64,000 nt of DNA from Sambucus nigra (GCA_949130495.1 OX422211.1:400391049-400455048); one strand, 5' to 3'; positions 11,720 through 24,170 are shown, numbered from the stretch's first letter. Notes: a model not told the origin generated them from the letters alone. Translations and numbers: made by a program.

Positions 11720-11958
11720 CTCTCCTTCTTGGAAAATTTTAAAGCAACAAAGTCATGGTCCAAGGAAATAAAATTTTCCCGATTAAAATCTAGTTGATTT
11801 TGAATCGTTTGCAAAAGATCCATCGCTGATTTAAAACGAGAATTTTCTTTTTCTAAAAAATAAATTCTTCTAGCAAACATCAAATTCAAGTAATTTATAT
11901 CATCAAAACTTTGACTCGTGTCATCAAAGGGGGGCATCCGATTAGATAAGTGCTCCAT
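11720..11958 (-). pseudogene. gag-like frame of INT1, 5' half
   Basis: Starts with ATG at 11958. The first residues, MEHLSNRMPPFDD, resemble the start of the full-length SIRE gag (MEKLYNKMPVFDG at 48842), but the sequence then passes directly to charged, heptad-like coiled-coil sequence without the UBN2 domain. This suggests an internal deletion joined the Gag start to the central coiled coil. The frame stays open to the insertion point and continues at 3149. Confidence 0.75.
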
Positions 11959-12057
11959 CAGAAAAAATTATGATTTTTCCCAAAACTGATTTAAAAAAAA
12001 ATCAACATCACATAAATTTTGCGGAAAATAGAAATACACGATAAATTAGCGTAACCC

Positions 12058-12069
12058 GCTCTGATACTC
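12058..12069 (-). other. Primer binding site (outer), INT1/LTR B
   Basis: tRNA-iMet type, slightly mutated here (GATACTCA for GATACCA on plus). It lies next to the LTR end. Confidence 0.7.
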
Positions 12070-12150
12070 ATTTGTAAACGTGATTAGACAAATTGTATCA
12101 GAAAGTAAATCCTCGAAAAATAAGGATCAAGCGATAAATTAGCGTAACCC

Positions 12151-12162
12151 GCTTTGATACCA
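12151..12162 (-). other. Inner primer-site copy within LTR B
   Basis: GCTTTGATACCA on plus, preceded by the same GCGTAACCC leader bases as the outer site. It lies 93 bp inside the LTR. All complete array LTRs have this second copy, usually more mutated than the outer one. Confidence 0.75.
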
Positions 12163-12905
12163 ATTCGAAAAACGTGACGCTGTGTGATAATTGATTAAAT
12201 TAACAAATTTCTACTTTGGTACACTTATTTAATTAGAGTCTATTTTCGAATCAAATTAAATTTGCCCCTAAACATGCATCTAAAGTGCGTGTGTTAACCC
12301 ATAAATAAATAAAACATGCGACAAAAATTTAAGAAAATATCCCAGAAGGGCAAAACCTTTTTATTTCTAGAACTTTGAAAAGTTTACAAGACTATTGACT
12401 TAAATATCATCTTTCTTTTTCCCATAAGAGTAACGCATGGTATCTTTGTCAAACCTTCAAAGCAACAGCTATAAATCTGCAGTGGTTCACGCACAGCTAT
12501 ACCACAAGGACGCGCAGTCCAGAGAGGTAGTCTAAAATCTTCACAAGGACTCCCTCCATAATAGCACGCAGCTGTTGGTTGTAGAGCTATCCCCACAAAG
12601 TATGAACAAATAGTAAAATATGTTCTTTGGTTCCACATAACAACTCACACAAAAGTAATTGGGATTTTTTTGAATTGTAAACAAAACAAATATTTGAACC
12701 CTTAAATTGTTGGAGAAGAAAACATTCTACCAAAAGATATCTATCAAAGAGATTCTGGGCAGATAAACCAAAACCAAAAGAAACTTTTTAAAGTTTCAAA
12801 CTGTTTCTCCACGTTTATAAAACAAAGCCGACATTCCTTTTTATATGAATTTGAGGCGATCAAAGAGATCAGCATGAAAGTGGCGTGTCAACCAAAAAGT
12901 CAGGT

Positions 12906-13013
12906 AGCTCGAACGAGAATCCCATCTCGCTCGAATGAGGGACGCGTGTCGTTCGAACTACTACGCGCGACATCCCAATGTCGTTCGAATGAGATGGTGA
13001 TCTTGTTTGAACG
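12906..13013 (-). promoter_or_regulatory. Palindrome ladder in LTR B
   Basis: Modules start at 12906, 12928, 12950, 12982 and 13004: spacing 22, 22, 32 and 22 bp, as in LTR A. Confidence 0.75.
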
Positions 13014-13353
13014 ACCTAGGCATCGAAACCTAGGTCCGCTTACTGCCTTCGAAAATTTTTCAAACCTTTTCAAAAAAACAATGTTTTCCAAAACAGCTAA
13101 TAACCTTTTTATAAATAACATTTATAAAAATATTTTTATATAAAAGCTTTTTAAAACTCCTTTTAAAAATAAGCCAACACTCTTAATATGAAATGTAAAT
13201 GAAACTTTAAAACAATATCTTACCAAAGATCATATTGAGGGGTTGAATTTTGAAGAAAACTTGTAATTCGGATTCGTCTTTTGTACATAAAAACTTCTTC
13301 AATTCTTCAACGATTGTAATGGTATACGAAATAATTAATTGTGACAGACATTT

Positions 13354-13384
13354 ATAAAAAATATGTCCTTATAAAAAATATGTC
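13354..13384. repeat. Short duplication replacing the polypurine tract of INT2
   Basis: ATAAAAAATATGTC occurs at 13354 and again at 13371. The second copy stands where other units have the CTCCCCCT (polypurine) sequence, so INT2 has lost its tract. Confidence 0.7.
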
Positions 13385-13447
13385 TATGCCGATACATACA
13401 TAAAAACATATGAATTATCAAATACCAAATTACCTATACAAATCTAC
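13374..13447 (-). mobile_element. INT2, left fragment
   Basis: 74 bp of INT2 3' sequence between LTR B and the full-length Tekay insertion. It ends in the target duplication TCTAC at 13443-13447 and continues at 24171. Confidence 0.85.
13443..13447. repeat. Target site duplication TCTAC (left)
   Basis: Pairs with TCTAC at 24166-24170. Confidence 0.92.
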
Positions 13448-14122
13448 TGTAATACTTCGTATTTTTTATGCTATATTAATTTGGGGATTTATTAAATTTA
13501 ATGTGAATTAATTATTTAATAAAAATTCGGAAATTAATTATGTTATAATTATTAACGTGATGAGAGTTAGTAATAATGGGAAAATTTGTTGAATATTACT
13601 AATGAGCAAAGTAATATATAATCGTGGTCATATTAAATGTCACGAGTGAATAAAATGACAATTTTAGAAATTTGAGTCGGGACGCGCCCGTGTCGCGTCG
13701 GGACTAAATATTGATAAATAAAAGTAAATATTTTATAAGTTGTCCGTATGGTCATTTTGAGTGCGCCAACGCGTCCGGAAGGGCCGAGATAGTCAGAAAA
13801 GTATACCCGGGAGTTTGATTTGGGTCTCGGGGCGTTTTTAGGCCTAATTAGTACCCCGGGAGGGCATTTTAGTCATTTTGTATTTTTGGGTAATTAAACC
13901 CACGAAAATTAAAGGGGTTATATCAGATGTTTAGGTTATCTCCTAGGGTTAGATAACTCAAAACACTAGAACGTCCATTGGAGAGGAGAGGAGAGAGCTC
14001 TCAAGGCATTTCAAGGCTCCAAACTCAACCGTTTGCACCGCCGCCACCGCCAACGCGTAGATCGCGAGACGAGGAACGCAACCACACCAAATTCAACACC
14101 AAACCAGATTTCTGAAAATCCC

Positions 14123-14131
14123 AGGCAAGTG
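14123..14131 (+). other. Candidate splice donor AG|GCAAGTG (Tekay 5' LTR)
   Basis: CCCAG|GCAAGTG, about 200 bp downstream of the TATA-like site. The same motif is present in two other Tekay-type elements of the window at the equivalent place. With the acceptor at 16591-16593 it would define an intron at 14125-16593. Confidence 0.5.
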
Positions 14132-14367
14132 TTTATCTTGATTATTTCGTTGATGCATCTTTCATATTGGTTTAGGAATGATTAGGATGACTTGTATGGA
14201 AGAAAAACCCAATTTGAGATAGGAAATTGCATGTAGTGATGACTTAAATGATATTCTGGAAACCTTTTTGTGATGTAGAGGATTAAACCACGAAATTTTA
14301 TGTTGTATAAGAAGGAAACCTTAGAGCCAATCAGAATAAAGGAGGCAAATTCGCGCATCAGGCCCCC

Positions 14368-14400
14368 CGAACCGGTTCGCATGTACCCCGAACCGGTTCG
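14368..14400. promoter_or_regulatory. Palindrome pair AACCGGTT, Tekay 5' LTR
   Basis: Two perfect 12-bp palindromes CGAACCGGTTCG at 14368 and 14389 (21 bp apart), each preceded by CCCC. Confidence 0.7.
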
Positions 14401-16408
14401 CCCCTGGGTTCCCTAATGTTTGCTAGTCTGGGGTGCTTTTTCTTCCATTCAACACTTGGATTTTTTTTTTGTTTTCTTTCCTTTCTTCCTTGGATTTTTC
14501 TTCAACTTCAACGGGTCATAACTCATCAAACGTAGCTCGGATTTGGGTGCCGTTTCTTCCAGTGTTCTCATTGTTCCGAGCTCTTCAACTTTCCAGTTGA
14601 CTCCTCCTTCGGGATCTGGCTGCAGAATTACCAAAATGCCCTTGAACTTGCCTTTTTAGCTTTTCTTTCATTGTCTCGCTTTCTCTTTTGCGCTGCTTGC
14701 ATAATTAACCTGTAAAACCAATAAGAGAACCACGAAACACGAAATACTTGCCAACGAAGATTAGTAGCATAAATGTGCATCAAATCCATATAGGTTACAT
14801 CACTCGGGTTCACAAATGCACTAAAATTAGGGGAATAAATATACAATATTTATGTCCAATCACGTAGTAAGTTGGAAAAACCCTTCGAATTAAAGTTAGA
14901 AACGAACCATTATACTTGATATATAATAATGGGAAAATAAGGATAAATGTTGTGAATGTGGGTTATGGGATAAACCTAAATTGATATAATAAAAGTGGTA
15001 TATTTATATGATTGTGTATGCATATATTATATACTTGTGAAAATCATGCCCGCGCTACTTGCTATCCCTGAGGTTTCCGCGCTGGGACGATCTTATCTCG
15101 TGTGCCTATGGGGGATATTGACTCGTACCCTAGAAGATAGAAATCCTAGGTACAGGCTATCGAATCGGTAGTCACGGTCCTAAGAGACGTGAGGGTATGT
15201 ACTGACCTCTTGGACTTGGAAACTATGCTTCGCCTCAATATTGTTTGTGTATGTATTTATACAGTTCGAGAGTGATTCCGAACTTGTATTCCCTTTAGTA
15301 CGATTGATACGGGGATTGGATAGCAGAGTATGCCCGCACCATAATTTTTATGTGGGGTGCTATTAGAATATATATATTATACGAGTATTTAATATATATA
15401 TATGAAGTTCTGAAATTTGGGAAACTGCCTACTGTGTCATGGTAAGTAAGACATGTGAAATGACTCAAATTGGAAATACTTGTTTTGAAAAGTATAATAT
15501 GATATTGAAAAACTTTATGAATCAATAAAGTTAAAATGAGCGTTTTGTATTAAATGAAATTATCCTTTTAAACGATGATGTTGTTAAATCATAAATCTTG
15601 AGAGTCACCTAAGATAAGTTAAATCCTTGGGGAAAGATAGTGTGATATATGATGAGATAAACCATTGGGAAGGTTAGTGCGATAGGAGTGCACATTAGAA
15701 GAGAGGTGAGAATTTCTCAAGAGAGTGTCGCACTAATATGTTGTTGCATTGGCCTGTATCAATTTAAATACTTGCTAAATGAATTTTTAAATCATATACA
15801 CTATCGGGCTCTGACCCGTTTCTATTCCTCTTTATCTCTTGTATATATATGTATATATTACATGTGCCCAGCCACAGGGGCGTCTTGCTTAGGATCCCTT
15901 GGAAGGAACGTGCTGCAGCTTAGGTGGGAGTTGCAGGCCACTTGTTTAGAAGATTTCATTTACTTGATTCCACTTCTATCATTCTCAGTCATTGGGGCAT
16001 GTGTCGCCCTTTCCACTATTTAGCTGTTTTATTGGGACAATTGTATTTCAGTTATTTCTAGTACTGTTACTTTGGGATTTATTCAGCATGCATGTTTTAC
16101 TTTAAGTTTTAAATACTGGGATTTAGTTATTGAATGTTAAAATTAATTGGATTATATGTTCCAGGATTATTGTGGTGTGATTCTTTAAATATTAAATTAT
16201 TGTAGATAATTAAATCTTTATTTTCAAAATAAAATTTGGAAAGAAATGTTTAAAATTGGTTTTGACACTTAGCTTAATTAAATAGGGTGTTAAATTTGGA
16301 AAAGTTATTTTTACCACAGTGATGATAAGAATGAACCAACTGTTCACCTTGATTTTAATTTAATAAAGGAGTGATCGCCCGGTATTTAATTAGGCGGGGT
16401 GTCACAGG

Positions 16409-16420
16409 TGGTATCAGAGC
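16409..16420 (+). other. Primer binding site (tRNA-iMet), Tekay
   Basis: TGGTATCAGAGC, two bases after the LTR end. Confidence 0.92.
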
Positions 16421-16593
16421 ATCAGGTTCTAGTGTCCATAGGATGTGTACGACTTATTTTCGCTTTCAGCTTAACATTTTTGCAATATAGAACCCTATTT
16501 TTAGGAGTGTTGTATTTCTGCTTTTGCGTTTACGTCTTCAGCCATTTGGGATTTGATAATGACTGTAGACTAATAAACTTCTTCACATTTCAG

Positions 16594-19500
16594 ATGCCTC
16601 CGAGACGTGCACCGAAGGATAGGCGTGCCTCGACCGAGCAGCCAGCAGCTCCGACACAAGGCACTATGAATGCTAATGAAGTAGCCGCCATTGTTGCTCA
16701 GGCGGTGAATTCCGCGCTAGCGGTGGTTCAGCAGGCTCCATCCCATATTCAGGCAGTGGCTCCAGTACTAGCACAACTTCCATCTGCATGGGAGAGGGTT
16801 AGGGATGCTTTTCAGAAGGCGCATCCCCCTGAGTTCTCTGGTAGCTCAGATATCGTCACAGTCAGCCAATGGAAGAAAGACATCCAGCGGCATCTTCGTA
16901 TGTATGAGTGCACCGATGTGCAAAGGCAATTATTGGCTTCCTTTAAGATGGTGGGGGCCGCTTTGCAGTGGTGGGAGTCCACTACCACCTTGGAGGAGAG
17001 GGACACGATCCCTATTCAGTCATTCTGGGATCGGTTTGACCGCAAGTACTTTCCACCCGCCGTGCAGACTGAGATAAGGCGAAAATTACTGAATTTGAAA
17101 CAGGAGAAATCTACCGTTGCTGAGTATGAGGAGGAGTTCACGAGACTTCTCACCATAGTGCCAGATGAGGCACCTACTGAGAGTAAGAAAATTATGTTGT
17201 TTGTGGACGGGTTATCTTGGAGGATCCGTCAGCATCTTATAGGGAATCTATCTCTGAGTACTTTCACTGATGTACTCAATGCTGCGTTACTACATTGCCA
17301 GGATCACCGCTTCCATCTGCAAGGAAGTAAGAGAACAGGAGAGTCCAGCCAACAGGGCAGGACCGGGGGTAGTAGTGCTAGTGGGGCACCATCTCATGGA
17401 AAAACTCGTCAGCACGAGCAAAGTTCCCATCAGGGGGACCCTGCTAAGCGATTCCGTTCAGGTGATTCTAGACAGGGATTTGGGGGTTATAGGCAGGGCC
17501 AGCCTAATCAACAGGGCCAGTGGCGGGGAGGTAACGGCCAGCAGGGCCGTGGTCAGCAGGGTCAAAGGGGAGGTAACTTCAGAGGCCGGTGTTTTGTATG
17601 CGACAAGCATGGTCATAAGCGTCAGGATTGCCCAGAGGGTAATAGGGCCCCACAGCAGCAGGGTGCCCGTAATGAGCCACAGAGACCATTTTTTCCACCT
17701 GCCCTCCCAGCTCCAGCCCAGGTGCCAGCCCTCCTAGCCATTCCATCAGCTCCAGTGCAGCAGGGGCAGTTACAGTACGGACGTGTCTATAACGTCCACC
17801 AGGCAGCAGCTCCACCGGCACCACCCGCGATTGAGGGTATGTTTCCTATCCATGGTACTATGGGTCGGGTTTTGTTTGATACTGGGGAGACGCATTGTTT
17901 TATAGCTATGCATTTTGCGAATGCCTTAGGGTTGTTAGTCATAGCAGAGAGCACAGTGACGTGTGTAGACTCACCACTGGGGAGTGGGTCGCTTATCTTC
18001 TTTATATGCCGGGGAGTGGGGGTAGAGATTGGTAGTTTGGTATTACCTGCAGACATGTTAGTCTTAGATATGCATGAGCATGATGTTATTATCGGTGTGG
18101 ATTGGCTCGCAGCTTATAGAGCCATGATTGATTGCTTCGGTGGGAGCATTGTTTTTGCCATTCCGGGGCAAGAGATGTGTGTAGTGGCGATGCCTCGCCC
18201 AGAGGGAGGCTCGACCGCTCATTTGTATTATATAGAGAAAGATACCTCTAAGGAGGTTGTGATTCGGTTAGACTCGATTCCAGTTGTTCGTGAGTATTCC
18301 GATGTGTTTCAGGAGATACCAGGCCTACCCCCCAGTCGAGAGATAGACTTTGTCATGGATTTATTGCCAGATACGAGACCTATAGTACGCGCTCCATACC
18401 GTATGGCTCCGACGGAGATGCGAGAGTTACGAGATCAGATAGATCAGCTGTTAGGTCAGGGCTTCATTCGCAGGAGTACCTCACCTTGGGGCGCTCCAGT
18501 TTTGTTTGTGAAGAAGAGAGATGGTTCACTGAGGTTATGTGTGGACTATCGGGAGTTGAATAAGGTCACGATACGGAATATGTATCCGTTGCCTCGAATC
18601 GATGATCTGTTCGACCAGCTGAGGGGAGCAACTTTCTTTTCGAAGATAGAACTGAGGTCGGGGTACCATCAGCTACGTATTAGAGAGCAGGATGTTTCAA
18701 AGACTGCCTTCTTGACGAGATATGGGTCTTACGAGTTCAGAGTGATGCCATTTGGTCTCATAAATGCTCCAACCGTATTCATGGGCTTAATGAATTGAGT
18801 ATTCAGAGAGTTCTTGGATCAGTTTGTCATCGTCTTCATAGATGACATTTTGATATATTCACACTCCGAGGAGGAGCATGCCGAGCACTCGAGGCAGGTT
18901 CTTCAGACTTTACGAGAGCATCAGTTGTATGCTAAGTACGAGAAGTGTGGATTCTGGTTGCGAGAGGTATAGTTATTGGGGCATGTTTTTTCTGAACGGG
19001 GGATAGCAGTTGACCCGAGTAAAGTGTCAGCGGTGAGGGAGTGGGGACATCCCCCCACACCGACGGAAGTGCGTAGTTTCTTGGGGTTAGCCGGATACTA
19101 CAGGAGATTCATTCGGGGATTCTCCAAAATAGCGGGTCCATTGACGATCCTGACTCACAAAGGGGTACCATATGTTTGGGATGATGCTTGTCAATTGTCT
19201 TTCGACGAGCTGAAAGACAAGCTTACTTCAGCACCAGTCCTTGCTTCACCGAATCCGGGTGTGGAGTACCTGGTTTACACCGATGCCTCTTTACGGGGAC
19301 TTGGGGGAGTACTTCAGCAGGAATAGAACGCTATAGCTTTTGCCTCCCGCAAGCTTAAGCCGCATGAGAAGAATTACCCCACCCACGACTTGGAGTTAGC
19401 AGCGGTCGTCTTTGCATTGAGGATATGGAGACACTATTTATTGGGGAAGAAGTTTTGTTTGTTCACAGACCACATATCACTGCAGTACCTGTTCACTCAG

Positions 19501-21197
19501 CGAGAGCTGAATATGCGTCAGCGCAGATGGTTAGAGTTTGTGAAGGACTATCAGTTCGACATACAGTATCATCCGGGGAAGGCCAACGTAGTTGCTGATG
19601 CGTTGAGTCGTAGACCAGTAAATAAGGTAGCGGACGTCTGGAAAGCGAAGTGGAGGAGTTGGGTCACCAGGACGCAGTAGCCCGTTCCTTCATATCTATT
19701 ATGACAGTCACACCCGAGATTGTTACGAGGGTAATACAGTCCCAAACCACAGACCCGTTTTGCCAGGAGCAGATTGTACGACTTTTAGCCGAGGGTGCTG
19801 AGTCCTATTCTGTTAGTTTTGATGGGGGTTTGAGGTTTAATGGGAGGTTAGTGGTTCCAGAAGGAGCAGAATTGCGTCATGCAGTGATGACCCAATCTCA
19901 CGGGTCCCGATTTGCGGTACATCCTGGAGGAGATAAGATGTACCAGGATATGAGGAGGCAATACTGGTGGAGTGGGATGAAGAAGGACATTGCTGAGTTC
20001 GTGTCCAAGTGTTCTACCTGCCAGCTGGTGAAGGTGGACCATCAGAAACCGTCAGGATTGCTTCAGCCATTGGAAGTACCCGCGTGGAAGTGGGAGAGTA
20101 TTTCCATGGATTTTATTACAGGGTTGCCTACATCACAGCGGGGCCACGACTCTATCTGGGTGGTTGTAGACCGTTTGACCAAGGTGGCTCATTTTCTGCC
20201 TGTGCGGACAGATTATACCACGGGTCAGTATGCTCAGTTGTTCATTTATGATATTGTCAGATTACATGGGGTGCCCCTGAATATTGTGTCAGATAGAGAC
20301 AAGATTTTCGTGTCACGTTTCTGGGAAAGCTTTCAGGAGGCTGTGGGTACTGAGTTGAGGTTGAGTTCAGCTTATCACCCACAGACAGATGGACAGACAG
20401 AGCGTACTAATCAGATGTTAGAGGATATGCTACGCATGTGTGTTCTTGATTTTGGAGGAGGTTGGGAGCCACATCTTCCACTGGTAGAGTTTTCTTATAA
20501 TAACTCTTATCAGTTTACGATTGGTATGGCTCCATTAGAGGCTTTATATGGCAGGCCTTGTCGTTCTCCAACTTGTTGGCTCGAGGTGGGGGATAACAAG
20601 TTGCTAGGACCAGAGGTAATTCAGGAAACCTCCGCGAAGATTGAGATGATTAGGAGTCGCATTCGAGTAGCCCAGGACAGGCAGAAGAGCTACGCCGATG
20701 CGAAACAGTTCTTCTGGGAGTTTAATGTGGGGGACCAAGTGTTACTGCGTGTATCTCCTATGAAAGGAGTGATGAGGTTCAGGAAGAAAGGGAAATTGGC
20801 CCCGAGGTACGTGGGACCATTTCCCATTATCGAGAGGATTGGGCCGGTAGCATACAGATTGGGACTACCAGAGCATTTACATCGCATTCACGATGTATTC
20901 CACATCTCGTCGTTGAGACGGTATCTTCGGGATGATATGGCCCATACTCACATCGCGATAGATGAGATAGACTTACAGCTTGACAACTCTTACGAGGAGA
21001 GACCGGTGACTATCCTAGACTATAGTGAGAGGAGATTGAGGTCGAAGATAGTTCCACTTGCACGGGTCCAGTGGGAGCATCATAACATGGAGGAATCCAC
21101 TTGGGAGCGCGAGGTCGATATGGGCGAGAGATATCCAGATTTGTTCTTACCAGGTATGCCTTATTTTCTGAATTTCGGGATGAAATTCCGTTATTAG
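16594..21197 (+). pseudogene. gag-pol: Tekay gag-pol polyprotein (3 stops, 1 frameshift)
   Basis: Encodes Gag, which assembles virus-like particles, and the enzymes for cDNA synthesis and integration. I start at the ATG at 16594, which begins MPPRRAP and follows CAG directly. Gag core is at about residues 77-232; knuckle [14 protein letters not shown] at 17590-17631; protease FDTG at 17875-17886. Reverse transcriptase runs from about 18400, with FIDD at 18838-18849. RNase H follows. Integrase has D, D and E at 20109, 20292 and 20400, then a VGPF (GPF/Y) segment and a chromodomain-like tail ending WEREVDMGERYPDLF. Stops at 18796-18798, 18970-18972 and 19324-19326 and a 1-bp shift near 19637-19641 break the frame. 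The first catalytic aspartate of RT is glutamate (18649-18651). Protease reads DTGETHCF where DTGATHSF is usual. It is not functional as it stands. Confidence 0.92.
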
Positions 21198-21207
21198 GGG
21201 GGAAGTA
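21196..21207 (+). other. Polypurine tract, Tekay
   Basis: AGGGGGGAAGTA directly before the 3' LTR; it overlaps the gag-pol stop codon. Confidence 0.9.
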
Positions 21208-24165
21208 TGTAATACCTCGTATTTTTTATGCTATATTAATTTGGGGATTTATTAAATTTGATGTGAATTAATTATTTAATAAAAATTCGGAAATTAATTA
21301 TGTAATAATTATTAACGTGATGAGAGTTAGTAATTATGGGAAAATTTGTTGAATATTACTAATGAGCAAAGTAATATATAATAGTGGTCATATTAAATGT
21401 CACGAGTGAATAGAATGACAATTTTAGAAATTTGAGTCGGGACGCGCCCGTGTCGCGTCGGGACTAAATATTGATAAATAAAAGTAAATATTTTATAAGT
21501 TGTCCGTATGGTCATTTTGAGTGCGCCAACGCGTCCGTAAGGGTCAAGATAGTCAGAAAAGTATACCCGGGAGTTTGGTTTGGGTCTCGGGGCATTTTTA
21601 GGCCTAATTAGTACCCCGGGAGGGCATTTTAGTCATTTTGTATTTTTGGGTAATTAAACCCACGAAAATTAAAGGGGTTATATCAGATGTTTAGGTTATC
21701 TCCTAGGGTTAGATAACTCAAAACACTAGAACGACCATTGGAGAGGAGAGGAGAGAGCTCTCAAGGCATTTCAAGGCTCAAAACTCAACCGTTTGCACCG
21801 CCGCCACCGCCAACGCGTAGATCGCGAGACGAGGAACGCAACCACACCAAATTCAACACCAAACCAGATTTCTGAAAATCCTAGGCAAGTGTTTATCTTG
21901 CTTATTTAGTTGATGCATCTTTCATATTGGTTTAGGAATGATTAGGATGAATTGTAGGGAAGAAAAACCCAATTTGAGATAGGAAATTGCATGTAGTGAT
22001 GACTTAAATGATATTCTGGAAACCTTTTGTGATGTAGAGGATTAAACCACGAAATTTTATGTTGTATAAGAAGGAAACCTTAGAGCCAATCAGAATAAAG
22101 GAGGCAAATTCACGAATCAGGCCCCCCGAACCGGTTCGCATGTACCCCGAACCGGTTCGCCCCTGGGTTCGCGAATGTTTGCTAGTCTGGGGTGCTTTTT
22201 CTTCCATTCAACACTTAGATTTTTTTTTTGTTTTCTTTCCCTTCTTCCTTGGATTTTTCTTCAACTTCAACGGGTCATAACTCATCAACCGTAGCTCGGA
22301 TTTGGGTGCCGTTTCTTCCAGTGTTCTCGTTGTTCCGAGCTCTTCAATTTTCAAGTTGACTCCTCCTTCGGGATCTGGCTGCAGAATTACCAAAATGCCC
22401 TTGAACTTGCTTTCTTAGCTTTTCTTTCATTGTCTCGCTTTCTCTTTTGCGCTGCTTGCATAATTAACCTGTAAAACCAATAAGAGAAGCACGAAACATG
22501 AAATACTTGCCAACGAAGATTAGTAGCATAAATGTGCATCAAATCCATATAGGTTACATCACTCGGGTTCACAAATGCACTAAAATTAGGGAAATAAATA
22601 TACAATATTTATGTCCAATCACGTAGTAAGTTGGAAAAAACCTTCGAATTAAAGTTAGAAACGAACCATTATACTTGATATATAATAATGGGAAAATAAG
22701 GATAAATGTTGTGAATGTGGGTTATGGGATAAACCTAAATTGATATAATAAAAGTGGTATATTTATATGATTGTGTATGCATATATTATATACTTGTGAA
22801 AATCATGCCCGCGCTACTTGCTATCCCTGAGGTTTCCGCGCCGGGACGATCTTATCTCGTGTGCCTTATGAGGGATATTGACTCGTACCCTAGAAGATAG
22901 AAATCCTAGGTACAGGCTATCGAATCGGTAGTCACGGTCCTAAGAGACGTGAGGGTATGTACTGACCTCTTGGACTTGGAAACTATGCTTCGCCTCAATA
23001 TTGTTTGTGTATGTATTTATACAGTTCGAGAGTGATTTCGAACTTGTATTCCCTTTAGTACGATTGATACGGGGATTGGATAGCAGAGTATGACCGCACC
23101 ATAATTTTTATGTGGGGTGCTGTTAGAATATATATATTATACGAGTATTTAATATATATATATGAAGTTCTGAAATTTGGGAAACTGCCTACTGTGTCAT
23201 GGTAAGTAAGACATGTGAAATGACTCAAATTGGAAATACTTGTTTTGAAAAGTATAATATGATATTGAAAAACTTTATGAATCAATAAAGTTAAAATGAG
23301 CGTTTTGTATTAAATGAAATTATCCTTTTAAACGATGATGTTGTTAAATCATAAATCTTGAGAGTCACCTAAGATAAGTTAAATCCTTGGGTAAAGATAG
23401 TGTGATATATGATGAGATAAACCATTGGGAAGGTTAGTGCGATAGGAGTGCACATTAGAAGAGAGGTGAGAATTTCTCAAGAGAGTGTCGCACTAATATG
23501 TTGTTGCATTGGCCTGTATCAATTTAAATACTTGCTAAATGAATTTTTAAATCATATACACTATCGGGCTCTGACCCGTTTCTATTCCTCTTTCTCTCTT
23601 GTATATATATGTATATATTACATGTGCCCAGCCACATGGGCGTCTTGCTTAGGATCCCTTGGAAGGACCGTGCTGCAGCTTAGGTGGGAGTTGCAGGCCA
23701 CTTGTTTAGACGATTTCATTTACTTGATTCCACTTCTATCATTCTCAGTCATTGGGGCATGTGTCGCCCTTTCCACTATTTAGCTATTTTATTGGGACAA
23801 TTGTATTTCAGTTATTTCTAGTACTGTTACTTTGGGATTTATTCAGCATGCATATTTTACTTTAAGTTTTAAATACTGGGATTTAGTTATTGAATGTTAA
23901 AATTAATTGGATTATATGTTCCAGGATTATTGTGGTGTGATTCTTTAAATATTAAATTGTTGTAGATAATTAAATCTTTATTTTAAAAAAAAATTTGGAA
24001 AGAAATGTTTAAAATTTGTTTTGACACTTAGCTTAATTAAATAGGGTGTTAAATTTGGAAAAGTTATTTTTACGACAGTGATGATAAGAATGTACCAACT
24101 GTTCACCTTGATTTTAATTTAATAAAGGAGTGATCGCTCGGTATTTAATTAGGCGGGGTGTCACA
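21208..24165 (+). repeat. 3' LTR of Tekay element
   Basis: 2958 bp, nearly identical to the 5' LTR. Palindromes at 22127 and 22148 are again 21 bp apart, and a TTCGCGAA at about 22168 forms a possible third module. The donor-like site recurs at 21883-21891. Confidence 0.93.
22127..22159. promoter_or_regulatory. Palindrome pair AACCGGTT, Tekay 3' LTR
   Basis: Same 12-bp palindromes as in the 5' LTR, spacing 21 bp. Confidence 0.7.
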
Positions 24166-24170
24166 TCTAC
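24166..24170. repeat. Target site duplication TCTAC (right)
   Basis: Pairs with 13443-13447. Confidence 0.92.

Larger units (their letters stand above)
11720..12072 (-). mobile_element. INT1, right part (gag 5' half, leader, primer site)
   Basis: Continuation of INT1 after the insertion. In sense direction it runs from the LTR B border through the primer site and a leader of about 110 bp to the gag-like start at 11958. Confidence 0.85.
12073..13373 (-). repeat. Array LTR B
   Basis: Complete LTR of about 1301 bp. Its R/U5 end is at 12073 and its U3 end at 13373, where the terminal base pair is mutated (TA). It contains an inner primer-site copy at 12151-12162, the palindrome ladder and a TATA box. 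Confidence 0.9.
13448..16406 (+). repeat. 5' LTR of Tekay element
   Basis: 2959 bp, TGTAATACTT to GGTGTCACA. A TATA-like GGTTATATC near 13917 precedes a GAGAGGAGAGGAGAGAGCTC leader. Candidate GC donor at 14125. Palindrome pair at 14368-14400. The remainder is AT-rich without a supported gene. Confidence 0.93.
14125..16593 (+). other. Putative GC-AG leader intron of the Tekay element
   Basis: Inferred from a GC donor with strong flanking consensus and the acceptor CACATTTCAG directly before the gag ATG. A CTAAT branch-site match has its A at 16573, 20 nt before the intron end. Splicing would remove most of R/U5, the palindromes and the primer site, giving a translatable but not reverse-transcribable mRNA. 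No transcript evidence. Confidence 0.45.
13448..24165 (+). mobile_element. Full-length Ty3-gypsy element, Tekay/Del chromovirus
   Basis: 10.7 kb with LTRs of 2.96 kb, perfect 5-bp target duplications, tRNA-iMet primer site, gag-PR-RT-RH-IN order and a polypurine tract. Integrase is followed by GPF/Y-like and chromodomain-like segments typical of Tekay/Del chromoviruses. LTRs differ at only a few dozen sites by eye, suggesting relatively recent insertion, but the coding region already has three stops and one frameshift. It sits in the 3' untranslated region of INT2. Confidence 0.93.
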
